Shown here in pieces: positions 48,365-56,875 of a stretch of DNA of 64,000 nt. This DNA comes from Sulfurimonas sp. HSL-1716 (GTDB taxonomy: Bacteria; Campylobacterota; Campylobacteria; Campylobacterales; Sulfurimonadaceae), in assembly GCF_039645975.1 (NCBI RefSeq), contig NZ_CP147918.1, positions 992,001-1,056,000 of the forward strand, read 5' to 3'. How positions within the stretch are numbered: the first letter of the stretch is position 1; every line of letters starts with the position of its first letter. The translations under genes were made by a program, and so were the position numbers. The notes under the pieces were generated by a model. That model was not told the origin of the DNA, made no database searches, and saw nothing but the letters and a program-made list of their open reading frames with translations.

Positions 48365-48868
48365 ATGCGTATTTTTTTTCATACAGGTATCATTTTTATC
48401 GTAATTTCATTATTTTCTGGCTGCGCCCGTACGAACGCTTTTACAAGGTTTGATTTCAGCAAAGTAAAAGAGCGGGCAACTTCAAGTCTCAGGACATCTA
48501 AGATAAACAGAGGTGATCAGATATACGGAGTTTTCTCCAGTGTCTATCTCAATGAGGTCATACCTGAAAAATACAACGGGATGGAGTACTTTTACATCAC
48601 GATATATACAAAAGACGGTGCCAAGCTTTTTGATCCGAATCTTTTGGATAAACGAAAAATGACGTTAAGGCTCAACGGGAAGCTTCCCGTAAAAATAAAG
48701 AAGTTGGAAAGTGGCGGTAAATTTGAAGGACTGATACCACTCAATAACAACTGGAACAGCTACTATCTCGTAGCGTTCGATGAAGATGACAGCGAAAAGC
48801 TTTCACTTACTTTGCAAAGCGGTTATTTTTATTCTCAGCCTTTAATTTATCGAAAAGGTGAACAATAG
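48365..48868 (+). CDS. Lipoprotein of unknown function
   Basis: 167 aa from ATG 48365, with AGG 7 nt upstream. Signal MRIFFHTGIIFIVISLFSGC with lipobox Cys. The mature part is a basic helix then a beta-rich domain (YGVFSSVYLNEVIPEKYNG; YFYITIYTKDGAKLFDP; LIPLNNNWNSYYLVAFD). Divergent from mobB, and its 3' end overlaps slt by 62 nt. Same place as Cj0842 in Campylobacter (from memory). Confidence 0.8.
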   Translation: MRIFFHTGIIFIVISLFSGCARTNAFTRFDFSKVKERATSSLRTSKINRGDQIYGVFSSVYLNEVIPEKYNGMEYFYITIYTKDGAKLFDPNLLDKRKMTLRLNGKLPVKIKKLESGGKFEGLIPLNNNWNSYYLVAFDEDDSEKLSLTLQSGYFYSQPLIYRKGEQ

Positions 48869-50423
48869 AGATATTCTGTCCCATTATCTTTTTGTACATC
48901 ACATAGTTTGCCAAAACTTTTTTCCCGTACTCGCGGCTTTCGACGTTGGACATCGTATCCATACTTAAAAAGGGCTCATATTTTTTGTCCGTGAATTTGC
49001 CTGATCTTATATATTTTCTTACGAATCCAAGCCCTGCGTTGTATGCGTAAGCTTTTAAAAGAGGGCTGTCAAGCTGTGTGTCGAGCCACTCCAGATGTTT
49101 TGCCGCGTAAGAGATATTGTTTTTGGGCTCGAACATATCACTGTAGCAGGTGATCTTGTTGGGCATCTTTTCTTTTAGGATATCGACTAAAAACGGCATG
49201 AGCTGCATCAATCCCAGTGCATATGAAGATGAGATCGCCGAAGGTATAAAATGGCTTTCCTGACGCATCAAAGCATACATAAAAGCACGTTCGTCTTTTG
49301 GCAGGCACTCCGTATGTTTCATATAGGGCATGATAAATCCATGCACTCTGTATGCATAGGCACGTTCAAGCATAAATGTCTTGATCGGTAAGAGATCTGG
49401 TTGATTGAACTTGTTTGCCAGCTTAAAGAGATTATTTTTCGGTGCCGCTTTGATCATATTTCTGATGTCGAGCCATACAAAGGGATCTTTGATGTTTTTT
49501 TCATATGCATTGACGGGTAATGATTCTTGCTTCTCCGTAAAATAGTTTTGTACTTTCATATGCAGTATCTCTTTGGCATATAAGGTATATACGTTTATAT
49601 CCATGCTCAAAGAGACCTGTTTTAGATATCTCTTGTCGTTTGTTATCAGGTATTTCCAAAAGAGGGCTTTGTCTCTGTTTATCTGATGACCGGCTTTCTT
49701 GTAAGAGGTGTCCAGATAGGCAAGGGCTTCCTCTTTCTTCTCATGTTTGAGATAGTTCATTGCAAGCATAAAGTTGCTTCCGGCTGTTAACTTGTCGCCG
49801 TTCATGAGCAAAAACGATTCTTGCAGTTTATCCATATTGTCATTGGTGACCGTTAAGTCTATCAATCTTGAGATCTTCCATGATTTTGCTAAGAAATTTA
49901 CAAACGCTTTGCTGTATCTGCGATTGAAGTTTTTTTCTCTGAACTGTTTGCCGGTATCGATCATTACCGTTAAAACAAGGGTCGGATCATATTGAAAGAG
50001 AGCTTTTTCGCTCATGTCCGAACTCATCAGCGCGAGATACTCTTTTGTCTTTTTCACAAAGACTCTGCCGATAAGTTTTTTTCTCTGTTCTTTTGTAAAG
50101 TATGTTGCTTTGGCAGGGGAGATGGCTATCTGCAGACAGTTGTCGTCACCTGTTTTTAGAAGCTCGTCGATCTTCATGGTCATACATTTTGCAACATACC
50201 TGACATCTTTAGAATCACTTTTTTTAGCATAGGTCAAAAACAGTTTTCTGTTTACGTTTTGTATCTGCGCAAATGCTTTGTCGGCCTCTTTTGCAGAGAT
50301 GTCCTGCTGAAGAAACTGCCAGATCATAAAGTTTTTTGCTCTTGAAGCAGGTTTGGAATCGATCTGCTCAAGTGTTATTTGAGCGCAGAGCAGGGTGCTA
50401 AGCAGTAAGATCCAGAGTTTCAT
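48807..50423 (-). CDS. slt: Soluble lytic murein transglycosylase
   Basis: 538 aa. A signal peptide (about 1-15), a long alpha-superhelical region and the C-terminal SLT domain with catalytic Glu in MRQESHFIPSAIS, SYALGLMQLMPF and ISYAAKHLEWL ... AYNAG. Cuts glycan strands to 1,6-anhydroMurNAc. The 3' end overlaps the convergent lipoprotein gene. Confidence 0.93.
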   Translation of the reverse strand: MKLWILLLSTLLCAQITLEQIDSKPASRAKNFMIWQFLQQDISAKEADKAFAQIQNVNRKLFLTYAKKSDSKDVRYVAKCMTMKIDELLKTGDDNCLQIAISPAKATYFTKEQRKKLIGRVFVKKTKEYLALMSSDMSEKALFQYDPTLVLTVMIDTGKQFREKNFNRRYSKAFVNFLAKSWKISRLIDLTVTNDNMDKLQESFLLMNGDKLTAGSNFMLAMNYLKHEKKEEALAYLDTSYKKAGHQINRDKALFWKYLITNDKRYLKQVSLSMDINVYTLYAKEILHMKVQNYFTEKQESLPVNAYEKNIKDPFVWLDIRNMIKAAPKNNLFKLANKFNQPDLLPIKTFMLERAYAYRVHGFIMPYMKHTECLPKDERAFMYALMRQESHFIPSAISSSYALGLMQLMPFLVDILKEKMPNKITCYSDMFEPKNNISYAAKHLEWLDTQLDSPLLKAYAYNAGLGFVRKYIRSGKFTDKKYEPFLSMDTMSNVESREYGKKVLANYVMYKKIMGQNISIVHLFDKLKAENKNNRFAK

Positions 50424-50705
50424 CTAATAAAGCAGACTTCGCACAACCGCTTGAATGACGACCATAATGACCTGCAAAGCTATTACGATAATAAGCGGCG
50501 CAAGGTCGATACCGTTAAAAACGGTCGGAATGTAGCGTCTGGTGAGTTTATACGCCGGCTCGGTAAGACGGTACAGTATCTGCACAATCGGGTTGTGCGG
50601 ATCGGGATTTACCCATGTTAAAAGCGCAGCTATGATAATAATCCAGATATAGATATTGATAAGGTTTACTAAAATACCGACAAGTCCTATGATCAATTCG
50701 CTCAT
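50424..50705 (-). CDS. YggT family membrane protein
   Basis: 93 aa, two membrane helices. [23 protein letters not shown] is the family signature. Overlaps gltX by 4 nt and abuts slt. Function unproven; other members are linked to cell division or osmotic tolerance. Confidence 0.9.
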   Translation of the reverse strand: MSELIIGLVGILVNLINIYIWIIIIAALLTWVNPDPHNPIVQILYRLTEPAYKLTRRYIPTVFNGIDLAPLIIVIALQVIMVVIQAVVRSLLY

Positions 50706-52000
50706 TTTACTATCTCCTTCATATAATTTTTGAGATGAGGGTAAAGGTCTGAAAGCTCAGGCCCGTGCTCTGCACCAGTCATAAGAAGACGCAAAGGTTT
50801 AAAAAAGTTTTTGCCTTTTAATCCCGTCTGCTCCATTATATAAGATTTGAAACCATCGTATTCTTCAAAGAACGGAGCGTTCTTTATGATCTCTTTTATC
50901 TTTTGTGCAGCTTCAAAAAACTCGTCAGCAACCTCTTTTTCCGCAAAAATAGGTGATATCTTCTCTCTCAGCTCTTTTAATGTGCTGATCTCTTCAAGAA
51001 ATATTTTTGCGACTTTGCCTATATCTTCATCGGCGAATCCGACGTAGCGTGAAAGCTCTTTTGCATCGAGCATTTTCAGATGTTCACGGTTAAGGAACTT
51101 CAGTTTTGTCATATCAAAACGGGCAGGGGCTTTTGAAATGGAGTTTATGTCAAACCACTCTACGGCTTCATCCAGCGTGAATATCTCTTTTGGAGTCTTA
51201 TTGCCTATAAGGATGAGATAGTTGGCTATGGCAGACGGGAGGAATCCCTCTTCAAACATCCATTTTACGCTTGAAGCATTATCACGCTTGCTCATCTTTT
51301 TGCCCTCGTCGTTGAGTATGATGGGAAGGTGAGCGTATTGAATCTTTTTTTCATATCCAAGCGCATCTCTGATGGCGACTTGCTTTGGAGTGTTGCTCAT
51401 ATGGTCTTCTCCGCGGATAACGAGCGAAATGTCACCCAGCATATCATCGACTGCACATGCAAAGTTATATGTCGGCGTCTTGTCCTGGCGCATGATTATG
51501 AAACTGTCTATATCATCGGGCGAAAACGTTATGCTGCCTTTGATAAGATCGTCTATGACGATCTCTTTTTCGGGTTTTCTCAGGCGGACAACGAAAGGAT
51601 TCGGATTGTCTATGGTCTCTTCGGCGGAAAGTTCAACGCATGCTCCGTCATAACGGTACGCTTTTTTTGCATTTTTCGCTTCATCTCTTTTTTTCTCCAA
51701 AATCTCAGGCTTGCAAAAACAGTTAAAGGCTTTTTTGTCATGCAGAAGCTGGAGTGCCATCATACTGTGGAATCTGAAGTTATTGCTTTGATAGACAAGC
51801 TCTTTATATTCTATGCCAAACACGCCCAGAATATCCAGTATCTCTTTGTCTTTCCCCTCGATATTACGTTCTTTGTCGGTATCCTCGATACGAACCAGCA
51901 GCACTTCATCTCTTTGTTTTGAAACTATGTAGTTAAACAGGGCAACGCGAAGATTGCCGATATGCATATCTCCTGTCGGACTTGGGGCAAATCGTAACAT
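50702..52000 (-). CDS. gltX: Glutamyl-tRNA synthetase
   Basis: 432 aa. HIGH-type motif [19 protein letters not shown] loop and a class I fold. Campylobacterota usually carry two GltX proteins, one discriminating and one charging tRNA-Gln; which this is cannot be told by eye. It heads the gltX-yggT-slt cluster, with AGGAA before the ATG. The tRNA-Glu target site of the neighbouring island lies about 8.7 kb away but would have been next to gltX before insertion. Confidence 0.95.
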   Translation of the reverse strand: MLRFAPSPTGDMHIGNLRVALFNYIVSKQRDEVLLVRIEDTDKERNIEGKDKEILDILGVFGIEYKELVYQSNNFRFHSMMALQLLHDKKAFNCFCKPEILEKKRDEAKNAKKAYRYDGACVELSAEETIDNPNPFVVRLRKPEKEIVIDDLIKGSITFSPDDIDSFIIMRQDKTPTYNFACAVDDMLGDISLVIRGEDHMSNTPKQVAIRDALGYEKKIQYAHLPIILNDEGKKMSKRDNASSVKWMFEEGFLPSAIANYLILIGNKTPKEIFTLDEAVEWFDINSISKAPARFDMTKLKFLNREHLKMLDAKELSRYVGFADEDIGKVAKIFLEEISTLKELREKISPIFAEKEVADEFFEAAQKIKEIIKNAPFFEEYDGFKSYIMEQTGLKGKNFFKPLRLLMTGAEHGPELSDLYPHLKNYMKEIVK

Positions 52001-52113
52001 AAAAATTCCTAAATATTTTTATGAGATTGTATCTAATTTTTGGTATATATAAGTTTAATCTTCAGTGAAATATGTGCAGGATCTCTTTTTCGTTGCGGTT
52101 GTATATATTGACG

Positions 52114-52133
52114 AAGTGGTGACTCCAAGGGGA
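52114..52133 (+). repeat. Left attachment repeat (attL), displaced tRNA-Glu 3' end
   Basis: AAGTGGTGACTCCAAGGGGA, the same 20 bases as at 60698-60717. After it the match to tRNA-Glu stops. Confidence 0.9.
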
Positions 52134-52661
52134 GGGTCACTCCATCACTTTCCAGCCCAATTTTAGGGCCCTTAATTGAGTATCACAACTCTCGTGTGTA
52201 CAAATTTGTGTACAAAATTTATATACCGATTCTATCCTTTTTTCTCTTGAAATGTCAAGAAACTACACTAATTATTTTTATAAACTTCACTTATAATTTT
52301 AGAAACCATATATTTAGAAAAAAACTTTTTTTTGTAAGGTTTATAACAATGTAAGGACTATTAGTCTTTAAATAAAAGAAAAAAGGAGAGAAAAATAAAA
52401 AAATAAGTAAAAGCATAGAGAGAGTGACAGCTATACTCTCATCATATTAGCTCGAGTTTGTGTGTTCAAAGTGACATACTATTCATAATATAAATACTCT
52501 GCTGATCGTGCATTGTGTGTTCATTTTAATAGGGTTTTCGGTATATGTTCCCACTATAAAAACTATACTTGTCTAATTTTTTTGCGCTGTACACATAATT
52601 ATTATTATGTCCTTCTAGGACTCTTTTTAATGAAGTAGTAAATCAATAAAAGGAGGCCATT
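52134..52661. other. Non-coding left end of the island
   Basis: 528 bp, very AT-rich, no credible gene. It holds paired TGTGTACAAA repeats at 52195-52216 (integrase arm sites?), an inverted TGTACACA at 52588, two direct copies of TTGTGTGTTCA at 52458 and 52513, a weak GTCCT/AGGAC hairpin with T-run at 52609-52628, and a very strong AAAAGGAGG just before the first gene. Replication origin and control sites are plausible here. Confidence 0.6.
52195..52216 (+). repeat. Paired direct repeats TGTGTACAAA, left end
   Basis: Two copies 12 bp apart (52195-52204, 52207-52216). The same pair, in the same orientation, is found at the right end (60615-60637), as expected for integrase arm-binding sites. 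Confidence 0.6.
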
Positions 52662-52898
52662 ATGCCACATAAACTACATTTCGAATTTTACGGTGATAAA
52701 TATTTTATCAATGTTGCAAAAAAAACTTTGCTTATCGTAAATATAAAAAACCTTAGTCGTCAATTCTACTATTTAGATGGATTACATATCGGAGATGCTT
52801 GGATTATTTTAGAAGCAACGCTCTCTTCAATAGATGCCATTATCTGGGAATTTGAAGATATAGATATCAATTTTAAGTATTCTAAGAAGGTTAAGTGA
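52662..52898 (+). CDS. Hypothetical protein, 78 aa
   Basis: First gene of the island, behind an excellent AAAAGGAGG. It is mixed alpha/beta with a Trp/Ile/Asp-rich centre (LDGLHIGDAWIILEATLSSIDAIIWEFEDI) and a Lys tail. One base separates its stop from the next start codon, so it belongs to an operon. No family recognised. Confidence 0.7.
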   Translation: MPHKLHFEFYGDKYFINVAKKTLLIVNIKNLSRQFYYLDGLHIGDAWIILEATLSSIDAIIWEFEDIDINFKYSKKVK

Positions 52899-52899
52899 T

Positions 52900-53112
52900 A
52901 TGGCATTCAAAAAAAATGATGTAAAAAGATTATCTCACATCTTTGAATGTTCTGAACAGGATGTTCACTCTGCACTTTACATGTGTACTGCTTATCTGAA
53001 AGAGAACAATATAAACACTTATACAGTGGCACGGACCATAAGTATTCTTGCTGATAAATTACAAAAAACACGAAAGAAAAAGATGTGGTTGAATATCCGG
53101 ATTTTGATATGA
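52900..53112 (+). CDS. Hypothetical protein, 70 aa
   Basis: Helical, Lys-rich. FKKNDVKRLSHIFECSEQDVHSALYM could be a small helical or DNA-binding bundle. It overlaps the GTG start of the following gene by 28 nt. No family recognised. Confidence 0.65.
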   Translation: MAFKKNDVKRLSHIFECSEQDVHSALYMCTAYLKENNINTYTVARTISILADKLQKTRKKKMWLNIRILI

Positions 53113-53297
53113 AGCACATTGTAGTTAGAAAATATCGAGCTGACATTGTTGAACTTTATAATTCAACAATTGGAACATTAAAAGGTTGGGGATGGATTAC
53201 AGCAGAATTACAAAGGCTACATAATATAAAAGTCTCTCGACAAACAATCAGGGCCTATATACAAAAATATCAGGAGTGGCAATTATGGCAAACTTAA
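53085..53297 (+). CDS. Small HTH-like protein, 70 aa
   Basis: GTG start at 53085 (ATG at 53109 is an alternative). WITAELQRLHNIKVSRQTIRAYIQKY reads as a helix-turn-helix of the recombinase/transposase type. It overlaps the tyrosine recombinase gene by 13 nt, so it may be its partner, for example a directionality factor or regulator. This is inference from position. Confidence 0.6.
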   Translation: MVEYPDFDMKHIVVRKYRADIVELYNSTIGTLKGWGWITAELQRLHNIKVSRQTIRAYIQKYQEWQLWQT

Positions 53298-54148
53298 AAG
53301 GAAGTACATTTTCGAAACAAATAGTGAATGCAAAAATACGCATAGAAGCTCGAGGTATTGGTAGGTATCAAAAACAAGATTTACATCTTACCCATAGCAA
53401 CGCCCTAGCCTTGAAGCGAGACTATTGGTTGAAATCTTTTGCAGAGTATGCGAGTTCTTTGAAGTTAAATGAGACGAAATTAAACAACTATATGAATAAT
53501 CAGATTGTTAATGATTTTCTTACTCTAAAAACAGCTCACTTAAGTCAAAAATCTGCAATCAATTTTATCAGAGGATTTTCAGCTTTAGTGGATGCTTTGA
53601 AAAGTACAGGAGTCACTGCTAATGTAGATAAAAATGTCTTCGATTTACATGTAAATAAGGTCAAGCAAAGCAAGCGAAATCAGCAAAAAACACAGAATAG
53701 AGATATTAAAGATATAGAAAGTGTAATCAACGAGTTATATGAAATTAACCCATCTTTTGCTGCTATGGCAAAGTTGCAAAGCAGTTTGGGTCTTAGAGTG
53801 TCAGAAGGAATAGAACTTTTAAAAAATTCAGACCAGTATATTAAACAAGACAATGCTATTCAAGGGTTGGTCGGTAAAGGTAATCATGTGTACGAACCAA
53901 AGCCATTAACGATGGAATTACGACAATTATTAAAGCAAAATCAAACAGTAAGCTACCAGTCTTACCAAAACGCTTTAAAATCTTTGGGTTTGACAAGTCA
54001 TAGAATGCGTTTCACCTATGTCAGAAACCGTATGGAACAGCTTTTAAAGACAACAAGCTATAAAGAAGCCCTTGCTATTGTGTCAAAAGAGATAAATCAT
54101 GTAAGACCAAGCATTACAGCCTGGTATCTTTCCCAAACTTCTTTCTAA
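53285..54148 (+). CDS. Compact tyrosine recombinase
   Basis: 287 aa from ATG 53285, with GGAG 8 nt upstream. The catalytic set is present by position: Arg171 in LGLRVSE, Lys198 in LVGKGN, His239 and Arg242 in SHRMR, His272 in NHVRPS, nucleophile Tyr281 in TAWYL. The N-terminal core-binding domain spans about 45-130. It is unlike the right-end integrase in size and sequence. It could resolve dimers of a circular form, act on a second site, or belong to a nested element. Confidence 0.8.
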   Translation: MANLKGSTFSKQIVNAKIRIEARGIGRYQKQDLHLTHSNALALKRDYWLKSFAEYASSLKLNETKLNNYMNNQIVNDFLTLKTAHLSQKSAINFIRGFSALVDALKSTGVTANVDKNVFDLHVNKVKQSKRNQQKTQNRDIKDIESVINELYEINPSFAAMAKLQSSLGLRVSEGIELLKNSDQYIKQDNAIQGLVGKGNHVYEPKPLTMELRQLLKQNQTVSYQSYQNALKSLGLTSHRMRFTYVRNRMEQLLKTTSYKEALAIVSKEINHVRPSITAWYLSQTSF

Positions 54149-54182
54149 TTTCAAAAATCAAAAAAATTTTTACAGTTTACAA

Positions 54183-54214
54183 CATAGATATCTTCCTTTA
54201 AGGACCTATCTATG
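54183..54214 (+). promoter_or_regulatory. Inverted repeat over the rep start codon
   Basis: CATAGATA (54183-54190) and TATCTATG (54207-54214) are perfect inverted 8-mers. The right arm includes the rep ATG (54212) and the loop includes its AAGGA. The structure could hide the start in mRNA or act as an operator. Confidence 0.5.
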
Positions 54215-55213
54215 TTTGACACTATACAAGAGCGTTTACAGTTTATCTCGGGCTTCATAAAAGAGAAAAAGATACAAGAAGAAAATAATGATTTCCCCAC
54301 CTCCTTGTATCCTTATACTGACTTCTCGGACACATTGACATTTGCACCTATGACAACAAATGCGTTCCATAGTTACTGCAATATTTACAGAGATTATGCG
54401 GATGAAAGAACAAATAATTTTTTGGATAAAGCGTATGTAATAAAAAGAGAAAATGATCGTTATATATGTGGTATGCGAGAATTACATGACACACAAGAGA
54501 AGGCACAAAGAGCAGAAGTACAAAATCTAATGAGCTCAATGGAAGCACACGCAGACGAGTTTACTCTTGAACCGTATATGCTGACGCTTACTTTAACAAA
54601 TGAAGAATTGAAAAGTAAAAGTTCGAATGTATCGTTTTTAGAACACGCAACTGTAGTATATGATCAAGTGAAAATTCTAAGATATTTTATGAAATTGATT
54701 TATTCAGATCGCTTGACAAAGTACAAAATGCCAAACTTTTTTTGGATGCGAATGCTAGAGTTCACCAAGATCGGAAATGCTCATTTGCACGAAGCTTTGT
54801 ATATCAAGAGAGATAACCTAATAGATATGATAGAACTAATCGGCAGAAAATGGCTGGACTTCCCACTTGTTGGTAGAACACATCTTACTGTTGATCCGCG
54901 CTCGTGGAAAGAGATATCAAGAAAACTTGAATACAAAAGAATCAGTACAAATGAGTACCTTTTAGTGGATTATTCACATGTAAAATTCTTTGAAAAAGGC
55001 CATCAGGATGCAGGTAAAGGCTTCATAATAAGAGTGCTTACAAAGAGGAAAGAATCCAATAAACAGTCAAAAAAAGCTGTCAGCAGATACATAATGAAAT
55101 ATCTGCTCAAGACTCGATCAAGTGAACATACAAAAGCATCATTACAGAGAGCAGTATTTAGTTTTTTACGAATTAACCATTTAGTTTCAAACGGGGAGTA
55201 CTGTTTTCATTAA
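54212..55213 (+). CDS. rep: Rolling-circle replication initiator (HUH endonuclease), frameshifted at its C-terminal part
   Basis: 333 aa to a premature stop. HUH-family motifs are in order: motif I MLTLTLTNEE (124-132), metal motif HLH at 191-193 in GNAHLHEALYI, and nucleophile motif YIMKY at 293-297. This nicks the double-strand origin and starts replication, as in filamentous phages and small plasmids. In the -1 frame the protein would continue ...GEYC-FSLTKFRAIKNKLI for about 125 more residues to 55587, so one T seems lost in the T-run at 55204-55207. The catalytic part is complete, so partial function is possible. Confidence 0.8.
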   Translation: MFDTIQERLQFISGFIKEKKIQEENNDFPTSLYPYTDFSDTLTFAPMTTNAFHSYCNIYRDYADERTNNFLDKAYVIKRENDRYICGMRELHDTQEKAQRAEVQNLMSSMEAHADEFTLEPYMLTLTLTNEELKSKSSNVSFLEHATVVYDQVKILRYFMKLIYSDRLTKYKMPNFFWMRMLEFTKIGNAHLHEALYIKRDNLIDMIELIGRKWLDFPLVGRTHLTVDPRSWKEISRKLEYKRISTNEYLLVDYSHVKFFEKGHQDAGKGFIIRVLTKRKESNKQSKKAVSRYIMKYLLKTRSSEHTKASLQRAVFSFLRINHLVSNGEYCFH

Positions 55214-55587
55214 CAAAGTTTCGGGCGATTAAAAACAAGCTGATTAAAGAACAAGTCATATCCAAGGAAGACAAACATAGCTTATATACACTTGCAAAAA
55301 TGCAAAGGAGAGGTAAACTGAAAGTGAGAGATCATTATGAGTTTACCTCTTTTGGAAGTTTCCAGTGGAAAGCTTCCAAAACAGATTTTGTGCCATTGCC
55401 ACAAGATCTTTTAGGCTATAACTTTAAAAACTTTCAGGGGCATCTGATCCCTGGCAAGTTCTACGATCAAGATTATTGGAAAGCTTTTTTTACAATAAGA
55501 GTCATTGATGTTATTTTTGAAGACAAAGTATTTAAAATATATCTTGAACCGCAATACGAAATAGTTTACTCTTGGTTGTTGGAGTAG
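55205..55587 (+). pseudogene. C-terminal continuation of rep in the -1 frame
   Basis: An open frame runs without stop from the rep break to 55587. Its first ATG (55300) has no good ribosome site, so it is better read as the separated rep tail than as a separate gene. Content: Lys-rich helix, then DHYEFTSFGSFQWKASKTDF and a beta-rich end. Confidence 0.65.
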
Positions 55588-55595
55588 TCCGAGTG

Positions 55596-55638
55596 ACACC
55601 ATCTCTTTTGGTGTTAAATAACATAAAAAGAGATGGTG
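55596..55638 (+). terminator. Overlapping hairpins after rep (terminator or origin)
   Basis: CACCATCTCTTTT (55597-55609) pairs with AAAAGAGATGGTG (55626-55638) as a perfect 13-bp stem. The left arm can instead form ACACC/GGTGT with the bases directly after it. There is no T-run after the stem. It may end rep transcription or be the nick-site structure of the double-strand origin. Confidence 0.5.
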
Positions 55639-55850
55639 AAACGAAATCTATTCATAAAGCATTATTTTGTCAGTAAGAGAAGGAAAATAATATATATAGT
55701 GCCGTAAATACTGTGTTTATTTTCTGTATAAGTTGTGAACGAAGTATAGTGAAAGATGTACATAAAAAATTGATGAAATACTTTTTAGAAAGATGTTTAT
55801 ATTATTAATTAAAAAGTGACTCAAAAATCAGGTATCTTGAAAGATTTTGC

Positions 55851-55856
55851 TATAAT
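55851..55856 (+). promoter_or_regulatory. Extended -10 box (TTGCTATAAT) of the ABC-3C-like operon
   Basis: TGC-TATAAT lies 26 bp before the ATG at 55883, with AAAGG as ribosome site between. It is the only good promoter seen upstream of the four overlapping genes. Confidence 0.6.
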
Positions 55857-55882
55857 AAGCAAATAAATGTAAAAGGTAATTT

Positions 55883-56101
55883 ATGAATGATTCTACAATG
55901 ATGGTTATTGCACTTTTGACATTAATGGTGACTGCTATTGGTGTGTTTTACACTTACAAGTCATTTACGAAAAAGGATCCGTCAACGGCCAAAGTAATTG
56001 GAATTGGTGATGCAACTAATGGTGATAAAGTTATGGGTGATAAAGTTGGTGGTGATAAAGTTATGGGTGATAAAATCGTCAATGAGAAAGATAAATCATG
56101 A
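55883..56101 (+). CDS. Single-pass membrane protein with GDKVx repeats, 72 aa
   Basis: Residues 6-25 form one membrane helix (MMVIALLTLMVTAIGVFYTY). A basic stretch follows, and residues 47-66 are four 5-residue units: GDKVM GDKVG GDKVM GDKIV. The same repeat begins the next protein, whose ATG overlaps this stop (ATGA). I infer a membrane anchor or pore-forming part that recruits the next protein through repeat-repeat contact. No family recognised. It could be a silent accessory gene, but strict overlap argues for joint function. Confidence 0.75.
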   Translation: MNDSTMMVIALLTLMVTAIGVFYTYKSFTKKDPSTAKVIGIGDATNGDKVMGDKVGGDKVMGDKIVNEKDKS

Positions 56102-56640
56102 GCTTATTTGATCATACAGAAGGAGATAATGTTCATGGTGATAAAGTCATTGGTGACAAAGTCATGGGTGATAAAAAGACCTATGTTCTTAACCATGTAG
56201 ACTTAGATATTGGTATTTTAAAAGATATTTTAGAAAATAATCCTCTTGTTATAAAAGCATCACTTACTAAGTTGCATACGATTCCAAGTCAATTTGCTCC
56301 AGATGAAAGAACAATTCCTATCAGTGATAAAAATCTTCAGAATGGATTAGAAGAATTCTACGAAAACTTTATAAAAAGAATAGAACAAAAACTTTTGGCA
56401 TTAGATAAATTTTTTCAAGAGAATGATTATGTAGATGATATTGAAAGTGCTGCTGATTCAATTAAGATGTTTATATTCACTTATGCCAATAGAAATAGTA
56501 TGAAGTTAGAGCCTATGATTTTTAATGCAATCATTCAAGAACATACAAAGCCAATATCAGGTGGTCAAGAAAAAGGTATTATGAAACTCATAATATATTA
56601 TTTATATAGATATTGTTATATAGGGCTTAAAGATGCCTAG
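56098..56640 (+). CDS. ABC-3C-type effector-like protein with N-terminal GDKVx repeats
   Basis: 180 aa. Residues 9-28 are four repeat units (GDNVH GDKVI GDKVM GDKKT). The remaining helical domain (about 35-180), ending MKLIIYYLYRYCYIGLKDA, resembles the C-terminal domain shared by ABC-three-component effectors (usually ...YMYQNCDIG). Known systems add a toxic enzyme before this domain; here only the repeats are present. The killing or signalling activity may therefore lie in the membrane protein upstream. Overlaps both neighbours (4 and 8 nt). The family name is from memory and needs a profile search. Confidence 0.72.
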   Translation: MSLFDHTEGDNVHGDKVIGDKVMGDKKTYVLNHVDLDIGILKDILENNPLVIKASLTKLHTIPSQFAPDERTIPISDKNLQNGLEEFYENFIKRIEQKLLALDKFFQENDYVDDIESAADSIKMFIFTYANRNSMKLEPMIFNAIIQEHTKPISGGQEKGIMKLIIYYLYRYCYIGLKDA

Positions 56641-56875
56641 ATATATTATGACTCATAGAAGTAAAGATTTGAAGCGAAGTGTTTTGGTAGTGTCATATCA
56701 TCTTATGATGGAAATGAAAACACATAAAGAATACAAATTAAATGATATGTATCAATATTTGAAAAATAAATTAAAAATACAACAAAAAGATTTTGTTTAT
56801 ACATTGAATTTTTTGTATATCTTAGGCAAGTTAGAATATATTAAAGCTGAAGACACAATAAGGTTATCTAAATGA
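56633..56875 (+). CDS. ABC-3C middle-component-like protein, 80 aa
   Basis: Short winged-helix-like protein: DLKRSVLVVSYHLMMEM, LNDMYQYLKNKL and the ending FVYTLNFLYILGKLEYIKAEDTIRLSK match the style of small middle components (MC6-like, about 75-80 aa) that sit between effector and ATPase. It would couple the two. Overlaps the preceding and following genes (8 and 4 nt). Confidence 0.7.
   Translation: MPRYIMTHRSKDLKRSVLVVSYHLMMEMKTHKEYKLNDMYQYLKNKLKIQQKDFVYTLNFLYILGKLEYIKAEDTIRLSK

Noticed and set aside
55300-55587. A free-standing 95-aa gene after rep
   Set aside because: No ribosome site at its ATG, and its frame is open back to the rep break, so it reads better as the detached end of rep.
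56021-56181. CRISPR or non-coding tandem array
   Set aside because: Units are 15 bp, in frame inside two good genes, with no spacers. No CRISPR array or cas gene was seen anywhere in the window.
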